Assembly: GCA_964017065.1 (NCBI GenBank)
Contig: OZ024786.1
Coordinates: 14,171,764-14,235,763, forward strand
Source: Haliclona indistincta
Lineage: Eukaryota > Porifera > Demospongiae > Haplosclerida > Chalinidae
Length of the DNA: 64,000 nt
Direction: 5' to 3'
Of this stretch, positions 53,500-62,802 are shown one piece after another. A model generated the notes under the pieces. The model saw only the letters and a list, made by a program, of their open reading frames with translations, did not search any database and was not told the DNA's origin. Position numbers and translations under genes: made by a program. Every line of letters starts with the position of its first letter. The stretch's first letter is position 1.

Positions 53500-54794
53500 G
53501 TACAGGCAAATTAGAGTTTGACCTCTGACTAATTGCAACACAAACATTTTCAACTGTTTCCTACACAGAAAAATGTCCTCTATAACATACTAAAAGTCCT
53601 AAGGAATCCCGTGAAGGGAAGTATAAAAATTGTATGTTTTTTAAACCAACATCATTAATAATTCATGAGTTGAGTATTTTGACATAGTCTATAATAACTC
53701 CGGGTTTTTTTATAGCTATAAGCCTCCTAGAAGTTTTTAAACATTCAAAAGGTCAAGTAAAAAGTATTTCTTTGATAATTATTGAAAAATACATGTATAA
53801 TTGTGACAAAGTCCTTTGTCTATGTGTAGCCTGTGGTAAGAGTACTAAGTAGGTGTTTGGTTAGTTGTGTAGTTTTGTGTTATTGTATCTTGGTCTTTAG
53901 TGGTGTGTCTGTCAGTTTTGTATCACTGATTGGTCTGTTTGTGAGTTTTCGTATCTGAGTTGTTAGTATTTAAGTGTGTGTTCTAAGGAATTTTATCAAT
54001 CTAAGTCGCGGAAAACTTGAAATCGCGACAATAATGTTCTCTGTCAATCTGTTTAATCCATACTATCTTCATCATCATGGTCTGAGTTTGTGCAACCAGA
54101 TCCCTTGCTGTTGCCACATGCAGGAGAGAACATTATATTATGCAGTTTACAAGTACACCTCATGCTGCTACAACAGCAAGGGATCTGGTTGCACAAACTC
54201 AGACCATGATGATGAAGATAGTATGGATTAAACAGATTGACAGAGAACATTATTGTCGCGATTTCAAGTTTTCCGTGACATAGATTGATAAAATTCCTTA
54301 GAACACACACTTAAATACTAACAACTCAGATACGAAAACTCACAAACAGACCAATCAGTGATACAAAACTGACAGACACACCACTAAAGACCAAGATACA
54401 ATAACACAAAACTACACAACTAACCAAACACCTACTTAGTACTCTTACCACAGGCTACACATAGACAAAGGACTTTGTCACAATTATACATGTATTTTTC
54501 AATAATTATCAAAGAAATACTTTTTACGTGACCTTTTGAATGTTTAAAAACTTCTAGGAGGCTTATAGCTATAAAAAACCCGGAGTTGTTATAGACTATG
54601 TCAAAATACTCAACTCATGAATTATTAATGATGTTGGTTTAAAAAACATACAATTTTTGATACTTCCCTTCATGGGATTCCTTAGGACTTTTAGTATGTT
54701 ATAGAGGACATTTTTCTGTGTAGGAAACAGTTGAAAATGTTTGTGTTGCAATTAGTCAGAGGTTGACCCATTTTTTTCCATAAATTGCCTGTAC
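53500..54794. mobile_element. 1.3-kb near-perfect palindrome, TA target
   Basis: Arms ~53500-54115 and ~54171-54794, spacer ~55 bases. Outer ends GTACAGGCAA and TTGCCTGTAC bordered by TA (53498-53499, 54795-54796). Arms share CAACACAAACATTTTCAACTG, TCATGAATTATTAATGATG and GATCCCTTGCTGTTG with their complements. The spacer at 46365 (GATACGTATACAAGTAC) is the homologous unoccupied site. Mirror 85-codon frames in both arms (MCVLRNFINL..) are unrecognised; no transposase. Confidence 0.88.
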
Positions 54795-54796
54795 TA

Positions 54797-55999
54797 AATA
54801 TACCATCACATGTTCACAAAGAAATGTCACAGAAATGATGTCTCATCAATAGTAGTAAAGTGTAGAATCCTTCGCTTTGCAGCTCAGACACTGGGCACAA
54901 CACTGCAGATGATGAGTTTGATCATAGATATTACAGTACGGGATGGGAAACTAAAATTTCCTCTAAATCAAAATGTATTACGTGACGTCACGTCGATTGG
55001 TCAATGCATATTACCGTGCGTAGCAGTGACTACAAATTAGCAGGAGACGAGCGCGGTGTAATGTTTTGCCAGTAAAGTTTTCATTAGCTGTCTTTGGCCT
55101 ATTCTAGTGCATTTATTGTTTTGTTGAAGATTGCGTGCTTCATACTACCGGCCTTGAATGGATACCAGTACTGGCACCTGACGGCAAACAAAACATTTGT
55201 GAGTGTAATGGCAGAGATCTGTATACACAAATTCTCGAAGAGGCAAAGGTTCTATGACTTGATTTTGGTACCAATACAAAACCATTAGTCGTCTGTGTGT
55301 ACTGAACCAGTTAGAACGTTGCCAAGAAGCATCCTATAGACTCGAGCTCGTCTCTTAGGTCAGGATTTTGTATACAAAAATTCTTTAAACTAGCTGGATC
55401 AACGGCGCTTTGTAAGTACTAAGCCAGCAGTACATACCCTACGATGTGTACTGGGCTGACAACTAGCTGTTCCTTGACCATGTAAATAGGCAAAGTTCTT
55501 GGTACATTCTTGGCTGTGCTATCAGAGATTCTCCATTTATTTAAAACACGGAGAGCACAATACACAGAACGCAGAAAATACACGAAAATGCAATCGTCAT
55601 GTGACGTCAAGGGTAATGCGCATCGACCATCCAATTAAGTGCAGTTTCCTATCCTGTACTGCAATATCTATGGTTTCACAGAGAACAGCTGAATAAGTAT
55701 ACATTCATTTTAGTGTTACTAAAAATAGTTGGGCGGCTATGATTAGATTTTGCCGTATACAAAGAGTAGCTTGTTTTCTTGCGCACCAAAAATTCTTTAG
55801 GGTACTGTACCAACATTATCATTAAACATTATGGACTAAACAATGAAGCTGCACTACAACAATATGGACACAAGCTACAAACTGACCTGTGTCATGTCAT
55901 AACAGCCCATCCGCAAATGGTATGTAAAGTCTTATAGAATAACTACGCAATGTTTGTGATAAAAAAAGAGCCACCAGTTAGACTTATGGATAGAGAGCT
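54797..55999. promoter_or_regulatory. Spacer and class E upstream region
   Basis: 54800-55640: small frames only, none recognised; GATATTACAGTACGGGAT-like sequence at ~54925 recurs at ~29525 and, inverted, at ~55650, so the segment 54920-55675 is itself bounded by a short inverted repeat and may be an element. 55641-55999 is the class E leader described at 46440. Confidence 0.45.
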
Positions 56000-56995
56000 A
56001 TGGCTACTAAACTAGTCTGTCTACTGATCAGCTCTTACCTGCTGTTGGCTGGTGACTATCATGTAGTGAGTGGGTTCACTCCAGTCACCTACTCTTCTCA
56101 GAGCTCTACTGCAGAATGTGGTCACAGTGACCCTCTACAAGATGACCAGTTGATGGAAGCACTCAGCAAGATTCAACAGGAGCTAGGTCCTCCAGGATGC
56201 AACCCTCCTCAAAACAGATCTTGTCAGGAGATTCTCTACTGCTTCCCATCAGCTCCCTCAGGCTACCACGAGATACGTGTTCCCAATGGTTCACTAGTAC
56301 AGGTCTACTGTGACATGGAGGGGACCAACTGTGGAGGACAAGGAGGCTGGATGAGAGTGGCCCATGTTAATATGTCACAGGATGGTGCCAGTTGCCCTCA
56401 AGGACTGACACAGAAGTCCATGTCAGGACTGAGTCTCTGCGGACAGAGTGCTACTGGTTGTGAAGGAACATTGTTCTCTGCACTAGGTCTCAGCTACTCA
56501 CGCGTATGTGGCCAGCTACGAGGATACCAGTTTGGTAGAACTGATGCATTTAACTTTTACAACAACAATAATAATCTTCAGGTTAATCAAACCTATGTTG
56601 ATGGAGCATCCATCACATATGATACTGCATCACCCAAACACATTTGGACATATGCTTCAGGACAGTCTCTTAGTAATGCTTGCATGAAATGTCTATGTCC
56701 CTGCAATACTGGTAATACTGCTGTTGTTCCTCCCTATGTTGGCAATGACTACTACTGTGAGACTGGTAACAATGCTGCTAGTGGGTCTATTGAATTCTTT
56801 CCTAATGATCCTCTGTGGGATGGGCAGCAGTGTGTTGGTGTGGAGGCTCCCTGCTGTACTCATCCCAACATGCCGTGGTTCATCAAGACACTCGGTGAGA
56901 CCACCACTGAGGATATTCAGCTGAGACTGTGCATCAATGCTATACTTTCCAGTGAAGAAACTCTACTGCAGTTGATATCATTGTATGTATATTAG
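56000..56995 (+). CDS. Secreted fibrinogen-like/variable-loop protein, copy 11
   Basis: 331 aa, class E leader ending GATAGAGAGCT. Constant-half changes: KIQQELGPPGCNPPQNRSC, KSMSGLSL. Loops: RTDAFNFYNNNNNLQVNQT with SITYDTASP, QSLSNACMKCLCPC, NNAASGSIEFFPNDP. YVGNDYYC replaces YVGSDYYC, as only in copy 12. Tail INAILSSEETLLQLISLYVY, 3' flank TAGTGACAAAGACCATAA, AATAAA at 57051. It lies ~540 bases upstream of the receptor gene on the same strand, the arrangement from which the chimeric 46798 locus can be derived by one deletion. Confidence 0.93.
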   Translation: MATKLVCLLISSYLLLAGDYHVVSGFTPVTYSSQSSTAECGHSDPLQDDQLMEALSKIQQELGPPGCNPPQNRSCQEILYCFPSAPSGYHEIRVPNGSLVQVYCDMEGTNCGGQGGWMRVAHVNMSQDGASCPQGLTQKSMSGLSLCGQSATGCEGTLFSALGLSYSRVCGQLRGYQFGRTDAFNFYNNNNNLQVNQTYVDGASITYDTASPKHIWTYASGQSLSNACMKCLCPCNTGNTAVVPPYVGNDYYCETGNNAASGSIEFFPNDPLWDGQQCVGVEAPCCTHPNMPWFIKTLGETTTEDIQLRLCINAILSSEETLLQLISLYVY

Positions 56996-57531
56996 TGACA
57001 AAGACCATAATATTAATGATCAAGAAGTGTTTTACATGTATATACTGTGCAATAAAACTAAATCATCTTATCAGCAAATTTTGTCAAAGTATCTTGGTGA
57101 GATTAAATCGTGGTTATGTGTTATCAATATCTATTAATTATCTACACAATGACATGACATTTAATTTATTACGGTACAGTTAACATTGAGTGACATCAAG
57201 GAAAGTGTTTGCTAATAATACAGCTGTTGCTGAATATTTATAAGTAACAGCTGCATTGAAAGTGTTTACAACAACTTCTCTTTCAAGCAAATTTAGTTGT
57301 CCATAGCATTCTGTTAGTGCTTTCATGCTTCCAATTATGGGACAGTTTCAAAATGCTATCATTTATACTTCTCATTGCCTACAAGCAGCTGTATTCAGCT
57401 ATATACTGTGAATGTACATGTGGTTAGATTTTATATTATGCTATAATGGTCATTGTTTGGAAAATATTTAGAAATCTAGACCATAAATACAAAGTGCTTT
57501 AGTTGTTGATGCAGAAAATCCAAAGCTTAAT
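56996..57531. other. Spacer between copy 11 and receptor gene
   Basis: 56996-57180 is array-gene 3' flank (shared with 20372 onward). 57184-57531 is unique; no splice signals or motifs that I can defend, though the receptor promoter must lie here if the gene is expressed. GATGCAGAAAATCC precedes the ATG. Confidence 0.4.
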
Positions 57532-60500
57532 ATGTGGTTGCTTTTACTGTGTCTTGTGTGCTGGAGCTTTCAGGATGCCGCTGCCAGACAGATCATCATC
57601 TCAGAGAAAGGCAGTGACACTCCATCTTGTCTTGAGGATCAAAACCCGCTGGTCTCCTGTCAGTCTCTGGTCAAGGTCTCTGAGTATGTGACTAGTCACA
57701 AGCTCAACAATGTAACCATCATGATCAATGACACTAACTACACTCTTCAAGGAGTAGCCCTTTTTAGTAGAGTGGAGAACGTGACTATAACTGGGAATGA
57801 CTACTTATCGACTGAAATCAGCTGCAACAATTCAAACACCTCTGAAACTGGAATAGCCTTTGATCGCTCTGCACATATTACTCTCAAAAACTTCACTATC
57901 AGTAACTGTGGAGCGACCATTGTTACATGTTACACAAAACGAAATAATAAATGTTTTATTACTGGTAATGGTACAGCTATCCAAATTACTGACTGCAATC
58001 AAGTCAACGTATTAAGCATTGTGGTGTACAGGAGCATTAGTCAAGGTCTTACGTTCATCAACACCGGATCAACAGTACGAGTGATCGACTCTCGTTTCAT
58101 CAACAACACCGTCTCTCAATCCCATTGGTTGGGTAATGGTGCTTTGCAAGTGATCTTTTACGGAGCAAAAAGTCTAAACGCAAACACTGACTATACTATT
58201 GCGAATAGCAAGTTTATAAACAATGGCAATATCACAACAACAATAGCAGAGGCAATAACGAAACAAAACAAAGTTGATTCTTGGTACTGTGAAAGAGGGG
58301 GCGGAATTCGAATACTTCTTCTCGACCATTATTGCAGAAACTGCAGCGTTACACTTGAAAATAACAGTCTAGTAGGCAACCATGCAGTCTACGGTGGTGG
58401 AGCATTCATTTATGTGAGTGGAAAAACATCAAATAGCACAATTAAACTCTTCAATAATTCTTTCATTGCAAACTCTGTGTCTGCTGATGGAGGAGGTCTT
58501 GAAGTCAGTTACGCTACACACGAGAATCAGCATCCGATCAACAATACCTGCATTGTTCGAAGTTCTTCTTTCGTCAGCAATACTGCTACAAACGGCGGAG
58601 GCTTGTCAACTTACTCTTCTTCTTTAGAGGATTTTAGACACAGGTACAACACTCTGAAATGCATAAAATGTCATTTTGAGAGAAATTTTGCACAATGTGG
58701 TGCAGCAGTCAGTGCTAGTAGAGGAGAATTCTCAAAAGATAAATCAAAGACGATAACTCGTGTCTATTGTTATGAGTGTGTATTCAAGAACAATGTTGTG
58801 ATATCCAAGTCTAATGCAGTTGGAAATAATAACGGCGCATTCTTCATTTCTGAAGTGCAAGTCAATTTTGCAGGCACAACTAATTTCACAGGAAACAATG
58901 GCACAGCTCTGTATCTTGATTCAACCGGTTATTTAAAAGCAATTGCAAAGTTTGATTCAAAAAGTACTGTTATTTTTAATCTCAACTCTGGCTATAAAGG
59001 AGGCGCGATAGTCTTGTCCGGACATTCAGCTCTCTATGTCCATACCAACTACGGCCATAGTTCCTTTTATTTTTTGAATAACTTAGCTACCTTCTTTAGC
59101 GGAGCCATCAGTGCTTTAACCAGTATTCTGGAACCGAACATAAATGACGAGACAGGAAAATCATGTTTTTTATATTTGATGGATAATAAGAACGTTTCCT
59201 TCTTTTTTCGCAACAACACAGCCAGTATTGGATACAATGACTTTTATATAACATCTTTAAAGCGTTGTAATCACTCCTGCCTTCATACAATCCCTAATAT
59301 ATCTCACTCTATTGAAAACAAATGCTTTGGAATCTTTACAATCACTAGCTCTGGTAAAAACATTGCTACTTCGCCCAAAAATTATACAATTCAATTCCAA
59401 GGTACAGTTTTGCCCGGTATAGAAACTCCTTTGAAAATAACGCAATACGATGAGTTTGGTGATGATGTCAGTAAACTGTTCCCCTTCACTGCTAGAGTAC
59501 AGAGTTCGGGACAAAATGCAAGAGTTGCCTATTATCACAACAACTCGATCATGATTATAGGCTTCCCAGGAGATGAGGGAGAACTACAGCTGGAAAGTTC
59601 AAAATATACTCTCGCCACAAGATTCAATGTATCCTTTTGTGGTCCAGGGTTTCAATTTCACAATGAATCACTGAAATGTACTTGTTCCGAAAACTATAAC
59701 TCGATACAGTGTAAAAATGAATCGCCAGTGATAACCAGCAATTATTGGGCGGGATACATAAACGACACAACACCAGATAGTCTGCTTACTGGACTCTGCA
59801 TAACGAAATTATGCAACCCGAATAATTGCGATCATAGTCAGTCCTGTAGCCTACCTTCAATGGCTGATGAACAGGCGCTAGAGAAAAGAATTTGTGGGGA
59901 CAGTAGACATGGACGATTGTGCGGGAGATGTGATGACAACATGTCAGTGTATTATCATTCAGCAAGCTACACTTGTGGAAACAACACCAGCTGTAGTTAT
60001 GGTACACCGATCTACATAGTCTCTGAGCTACTCCCGGTGACCATCATCTTCCTCGTCATCTTGTTCTTCAATATTAGGATCACTTCAGGAGCTGTCAACA
60101 GCTTCGTCTTCTATATTCAGATACTATCACGACTAAATTTGACTGCTTTTAAAACAATACATATTGAAGATCTCTTCACACGGTATGCAGTGGACGTCTT
60201 TCAAATAGTAATAGGAATTTTCTCTTTTGAAATTCAGAGTGGAGGATTCTGCATCTTTCAAACTGACACGATTATGAATCTACTGATGATCAAATATGCC
60301 ACGCTGGCATACGCTTTCTTTCTAGTTCTAGGAACAATCTTGTTCATGAGAATACACTCGTGTTACAGCTGTGTGAAGCTGTGCAGACGATGTGGTAGGA
60401 AGAACATCAGAGGGTCTATAGTAGATGGACTGTCAGCATTCCTAGTACTGTGCTACTTCCAATGTGCTGCCATCACGTCATCCATACTAACTCCTTCATA

Positions 60501-61251
60501 TATCTATAGTATATACCGTGAATGGTACACAACTGTTCCTTTGTTTGATGGTGAGCTGGATTATCTGAAGGGAACCCATCTGTGGTATTCTCTACCTGCC
60601 TTTCTTTGTATTATCTTCATCCTGATTCCTCCACCAACTATCCTCATTCTGGAACCCATACTCACTAAGCTGTTCAGCATGAACTGCTTCACAAGGACAC
60701 CACCAAAATGGTACTACGACAAACTACGGCTAAAGCTGATGCCATTTCTTGACTCCTTCCAGGCTTGCTTCAAAGATAGACACCGATACTTTGCTGGACT
60801 CTACTTTCTTTATCGCCTGTTGTTCATCACAATAGCCAGCATTATTGTTCAAGATCCTCAATATTACTACGGTTTGGTAATTGCATTGTTTATGCTCATA
60901 ATCCCACTACACGCATTCATTCAGCCGTATAAGAAGAAATGGCATGAGCTATCCGAGATGTCACTTTTCTTCATCATCGTATCCCTACTAATAATCACTC
61001 TTCATAACTTTGCTTTTTATCGATCAAACGGAACGCCTTTAATCATTGTACAGTTAATACTGATCTCTCTTTCCATTGGATACATGGTAGTCTACATAAT
61101 CATTAAGATATACCAGAGATTGTGTGCACTAAAGACTAACAAGGAATTAACATCAGTCTGTCATGAGCGCGAGTTCATTGACGCTAGTGACAGTCTACCT
61201 TACCGTCTGCTCAATGACAACAACGAAAGAGAAAGCTACAGGACATTTTGA
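57532..61251 (+). CDS. Large beta-helix, multi-pass membrane protein
   Basis: 1239 aa, single exon. Residues 1-18 are a signal peptide (MWLLLLCLVCWSFQDAAA). Residues ~25-480 show parallel beta-helix/chlamydial-Pmp-like repeats (VYGGGAFIYV, SADGGGLEV, ATNGGGLSTY, NSGYKGGAIVLSG, with F.NN and many N-glycosylation sequons). Residues ~690-825 are Cys-rich (CGPGFQFH..CTCSENY, CGDSRHGRLCGRCDD). From ~827 there are 9-10 hydrophobic segments (IYIVSELLPVTIIFLVILFF; YAFFLVLGTILFM; YSLPAFLCIIFILIPPP; LYFLYRLLFITIASIIV; others), then a short polar cytoplasmic tail ending ERESYRTF. Segment number and lack of DRY/NPxxY argue against a GPCR. Likely a cell-surface adhesion or sensing protein; function unknown. 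Its placement among secreted array genes is notable. Confidence 0.9.
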   Translation: MWLLLLCLVCWSFQDAAARQIIISEKGSDTPSCLEDQNPLVSCQSLVKVSEYVTSHKLNNVTIMINDTNYTLQGVALFSRVENVTITGNDYLSTEISCNNSNTSETGIAFDRSAHITLKNFTISNCGATIVTCYTKRNNKCFITGNGTAIQITDCNQVNVLSIVVYRSISQGLTFINTGSTVRVIDSRFINNTVSQSHWLGNGALQVIFYGAKSLNANTDYTIANSKFINNGNITTTIAEAITKQNKVDSWYCERGGGIRILLLDHYCRNCSVTLENNSLVGNHAVYGGGAFIYVSGKTSNSTIKLFNNSFIANSVSADGGGLEVSYATHENQHPINNTCIVRSSSFVSNTATNGGGLSTYSSSLEDFRHRYNTLKCIKCHFERNFAQCGAAVSASRGEFSKDKSKTITRVYCYECVFKNNVVISKSNAVGNNNGAFFISEVQVNFAGTTNFTGNNGTALYLDSTGYLKAIAKFDSKSTVIFNLNSGYKGGAIVLSGHSALYVHTNYGHSSFYFLNNLATFFSGAISALTSILEPNINDETGKSCFLYLMDNKNVSFFFRNNTASIGYNDFYITSLKRCNHSCLHTIPNISHSIENKCFGIFTITSSGKNIATSPKNYTIQFQGTVLPGIETPLKITQYDEFGDDVSKLFPFTARVQSSGQNARVAYYHNNSIMIIGFPGDEGELQLESSKYTLATRFNVSFCGPGFQFHNESLKCTCSENYNSIQCKNESPVITSNYWAGYINDTTPDSLLTGLCITKLCNPNNCDHSQSCSLPSMADEQALEKRICGDSRHGRLCGRCDDNMSVYYHSASYTCGNNTSCSYGTPIYIVSELLPVTIIFLVILFFNIRITSGAVNSFVFYIQILSRLNLTAFKTIHIEDLFTRYAVDVFQIVIGIFSFEIQSGGFCIFQTDTIMNLLMIKYATLAYAFFLVLGTILFMRIHSCYSCVKLCRRCGRKNIRGSIVDGLSAFLVLCYFQCAAITSSILTPSYIYSIYREWYTTVPLFDGELDYLKGTHLWYSLPAFLCIIFILIPPPTILILEPILTKLFSMNCFTRTPPKWYYDKLRLKLMPFLDSFQACFKDRHRYFAGLYFLYRLLFITIASIIVQDPQYYYGLVIALFMLIIPLHAFIQPYKKKWHELSEMSLFFIIVSLLIITLHNFAFYRSNGTPLIIVQLILISLSIGYMVVYIIIKIYQRLCALKTNKELTSVCHEREFIDASDSLPYRLLNDNNERESYRTF

Positions 61252-62002
61252 GGATTTTCAACAACTTCGCTTTCGTATTCCTGCATGTAGTTTTGCCTTA
61301 TGCATGTAAATTGTGCCGACATTTCAAAACATTGCACGCATTTATACTTTCTGTATTTAACCTAAGTATAATAGTGACTGTTTTAGTAAGTGTATAACTT
61401 TTTTAAACAATGATTTTTTTACCTTGCCTGGAAGAAAAAGAACATTGTTGAGCCAGCAAGCTACCTGAATCAGTGCAAAACTTGCCGACAACACGAAAAC
61501 AGCTTTTAATTGTGCGATGGCAGCCATGTTTTTCGTTCCCGCCCACGTGCAGGTGTACTAGTATATGGATATTTGGATACCTCATTACATCAACGGAAAT
61601 ATTCATTATGACAGTTCATAATAATTTTCAATCTAATTCAATAGGTACTGGAGTTAATCATAAAAACACGATAAACTGAATCCCTACAGTCCATTCATTG
61701 TTTGTACAATATTTCTACACTTGATATCAGCTTGAAATGCATAATTTAAGATTTGCTTGCCCAATGTTAATTCTCCAGTTAAGGTAGCAAGGAACTCATG
61801 GTTAGAGAAGTTATGACAATGGCTTCAAGTCTTTTAAACTCCAAAATAAATGAAAATGAGAGATTTTGAGCTATAATTATTCAGATGATTAAACAAATCA
61901 CTAAGCCCTGACGCTCGCATGAGTGTTCCCAAGCAACAAGGAAATTTACTAGTAATAACTTGTATGTTACATTTGCATAAAGATCATACCATGCACACTT
62001 AA
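61252..62002. repeat. Receptor 3' flank
   Basis: Duplicate of 49502-50019, then of 23990-24270. Includes the unoccupied TTAA matching the 50024 insertion (~61778). No gene. Ends at the TTAA that borders the next element. Confidence 0.7.
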
Positions 62003-62594
62003 CCCTTTAATTACTAAATTATCTTGCTGAAATTTTAACCTCGTAAATGCTGACCACTTCTCTCGTGAATATCTCGTGTGTCTTTTGTGCTACTGGTCTC
62101 AAATTTGCGTCCTTTTACGCCAGTGAGTAGCCGCAATTGTCCACACTCAAGTCAGTCGATATGCCCCTCCCACTTCGAAAGTGAAGCCGATAAAGTGCAA
62201 CGGCCTCGTCAAATTTTGCTCAAAGTTAATACTTTGGGGCTGGATACTGAAAAGTACACACAAATAGCAGTGGTTTTGGTGAGTGCAAAATGTAGCCCAG
62301 ATCATAGAGAATGCACAAAAATGTGTTTCCGAGCACCCTGAAGCCATAAAATGTCCAAAATTTCTTGGCTGCCGTTTTGTTTTTTCTAAAATGTTGTGAA
62401 ATTTGCACTGAAGCCATAGAAATGCCGAAGCCAATACGTTTAGCGCAGGGGGGCGCGCCGAAAACCGGTCAATTTTTTGCGGTTATTTGTATTCTTCAAT
62501 TTAGCTTAATTTCGGAATATTTTAACACTTTTTAATAAAGTTATGGTGTCTGAAGTATGTGTGTCGCCAAAAGGCGACAATAGGGGTTAAAGGG
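62003..62594. mobile_element. 592-bp TTAA-type element, copy II
   Basis: CCCTTTAATTACTAAATTAT at the left, AGGGGTTAAAGGG at the right, both bordered by TTAA (61999-62002, 62595-62598). Ends match those of 12596-13195 in reverse orientation, including the GTCGCC TTTT GGCGAC hairpin. Two empty sites exist in this window: CATGCACACTTAAGGCAGTG at ~24260-24280 and CATGCTCACTTAAGGCAGTG at ~25818. Small internal frames (87-95 codons) are unrecognised. Confidence 0.92.
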
Positions 62595-62598
62595 TTAA

Positions 62599-62802
62599 GG
62601 CAGTGACAAAATCTTTCCTCAACAAATGCAAACAAGTTGAAAACAAGTGATAGACAGTTTCCTCTTTCAACATTGAAACAAACAAGACCACACAATCACA
62701 AAATATCTCAGTTCCTTATGATAATATTCTCAAAATCAATATTATTACATCACAGTATCTTAATTCTTAACATCAGAATATCACAGTTGGATAGAGAGAG
62801 CT
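62599..62802 (+). promoter_or_regulatory. Upstream region and leader of copy 12
   Basis: GGCAGTGACAAAATCTTTCC, AGTGATAGACAGTTTCCTC, then ATATCACAGTTGGATAGAGAGAGCT before the ATG; the last part is class D-like, while the distal part is shared with 24270-24400 and 25825-25960. Regulatory role inferred. Confidence 0.45.

Noticed and set aside
53974..54310. Pair of 85-codon ORFs (MCVLRNFINL..)
   Set aside because: Same reasoning: identical by palindrome symmetry, no homology recognised.
57532..61251. Seven-transmembrane GPCR
   Set aside because: I count 9-10 hydrophobic segments and see no DRY, NPxxY or GPS motif; a beta-helix multi-pass protein is the safer call.
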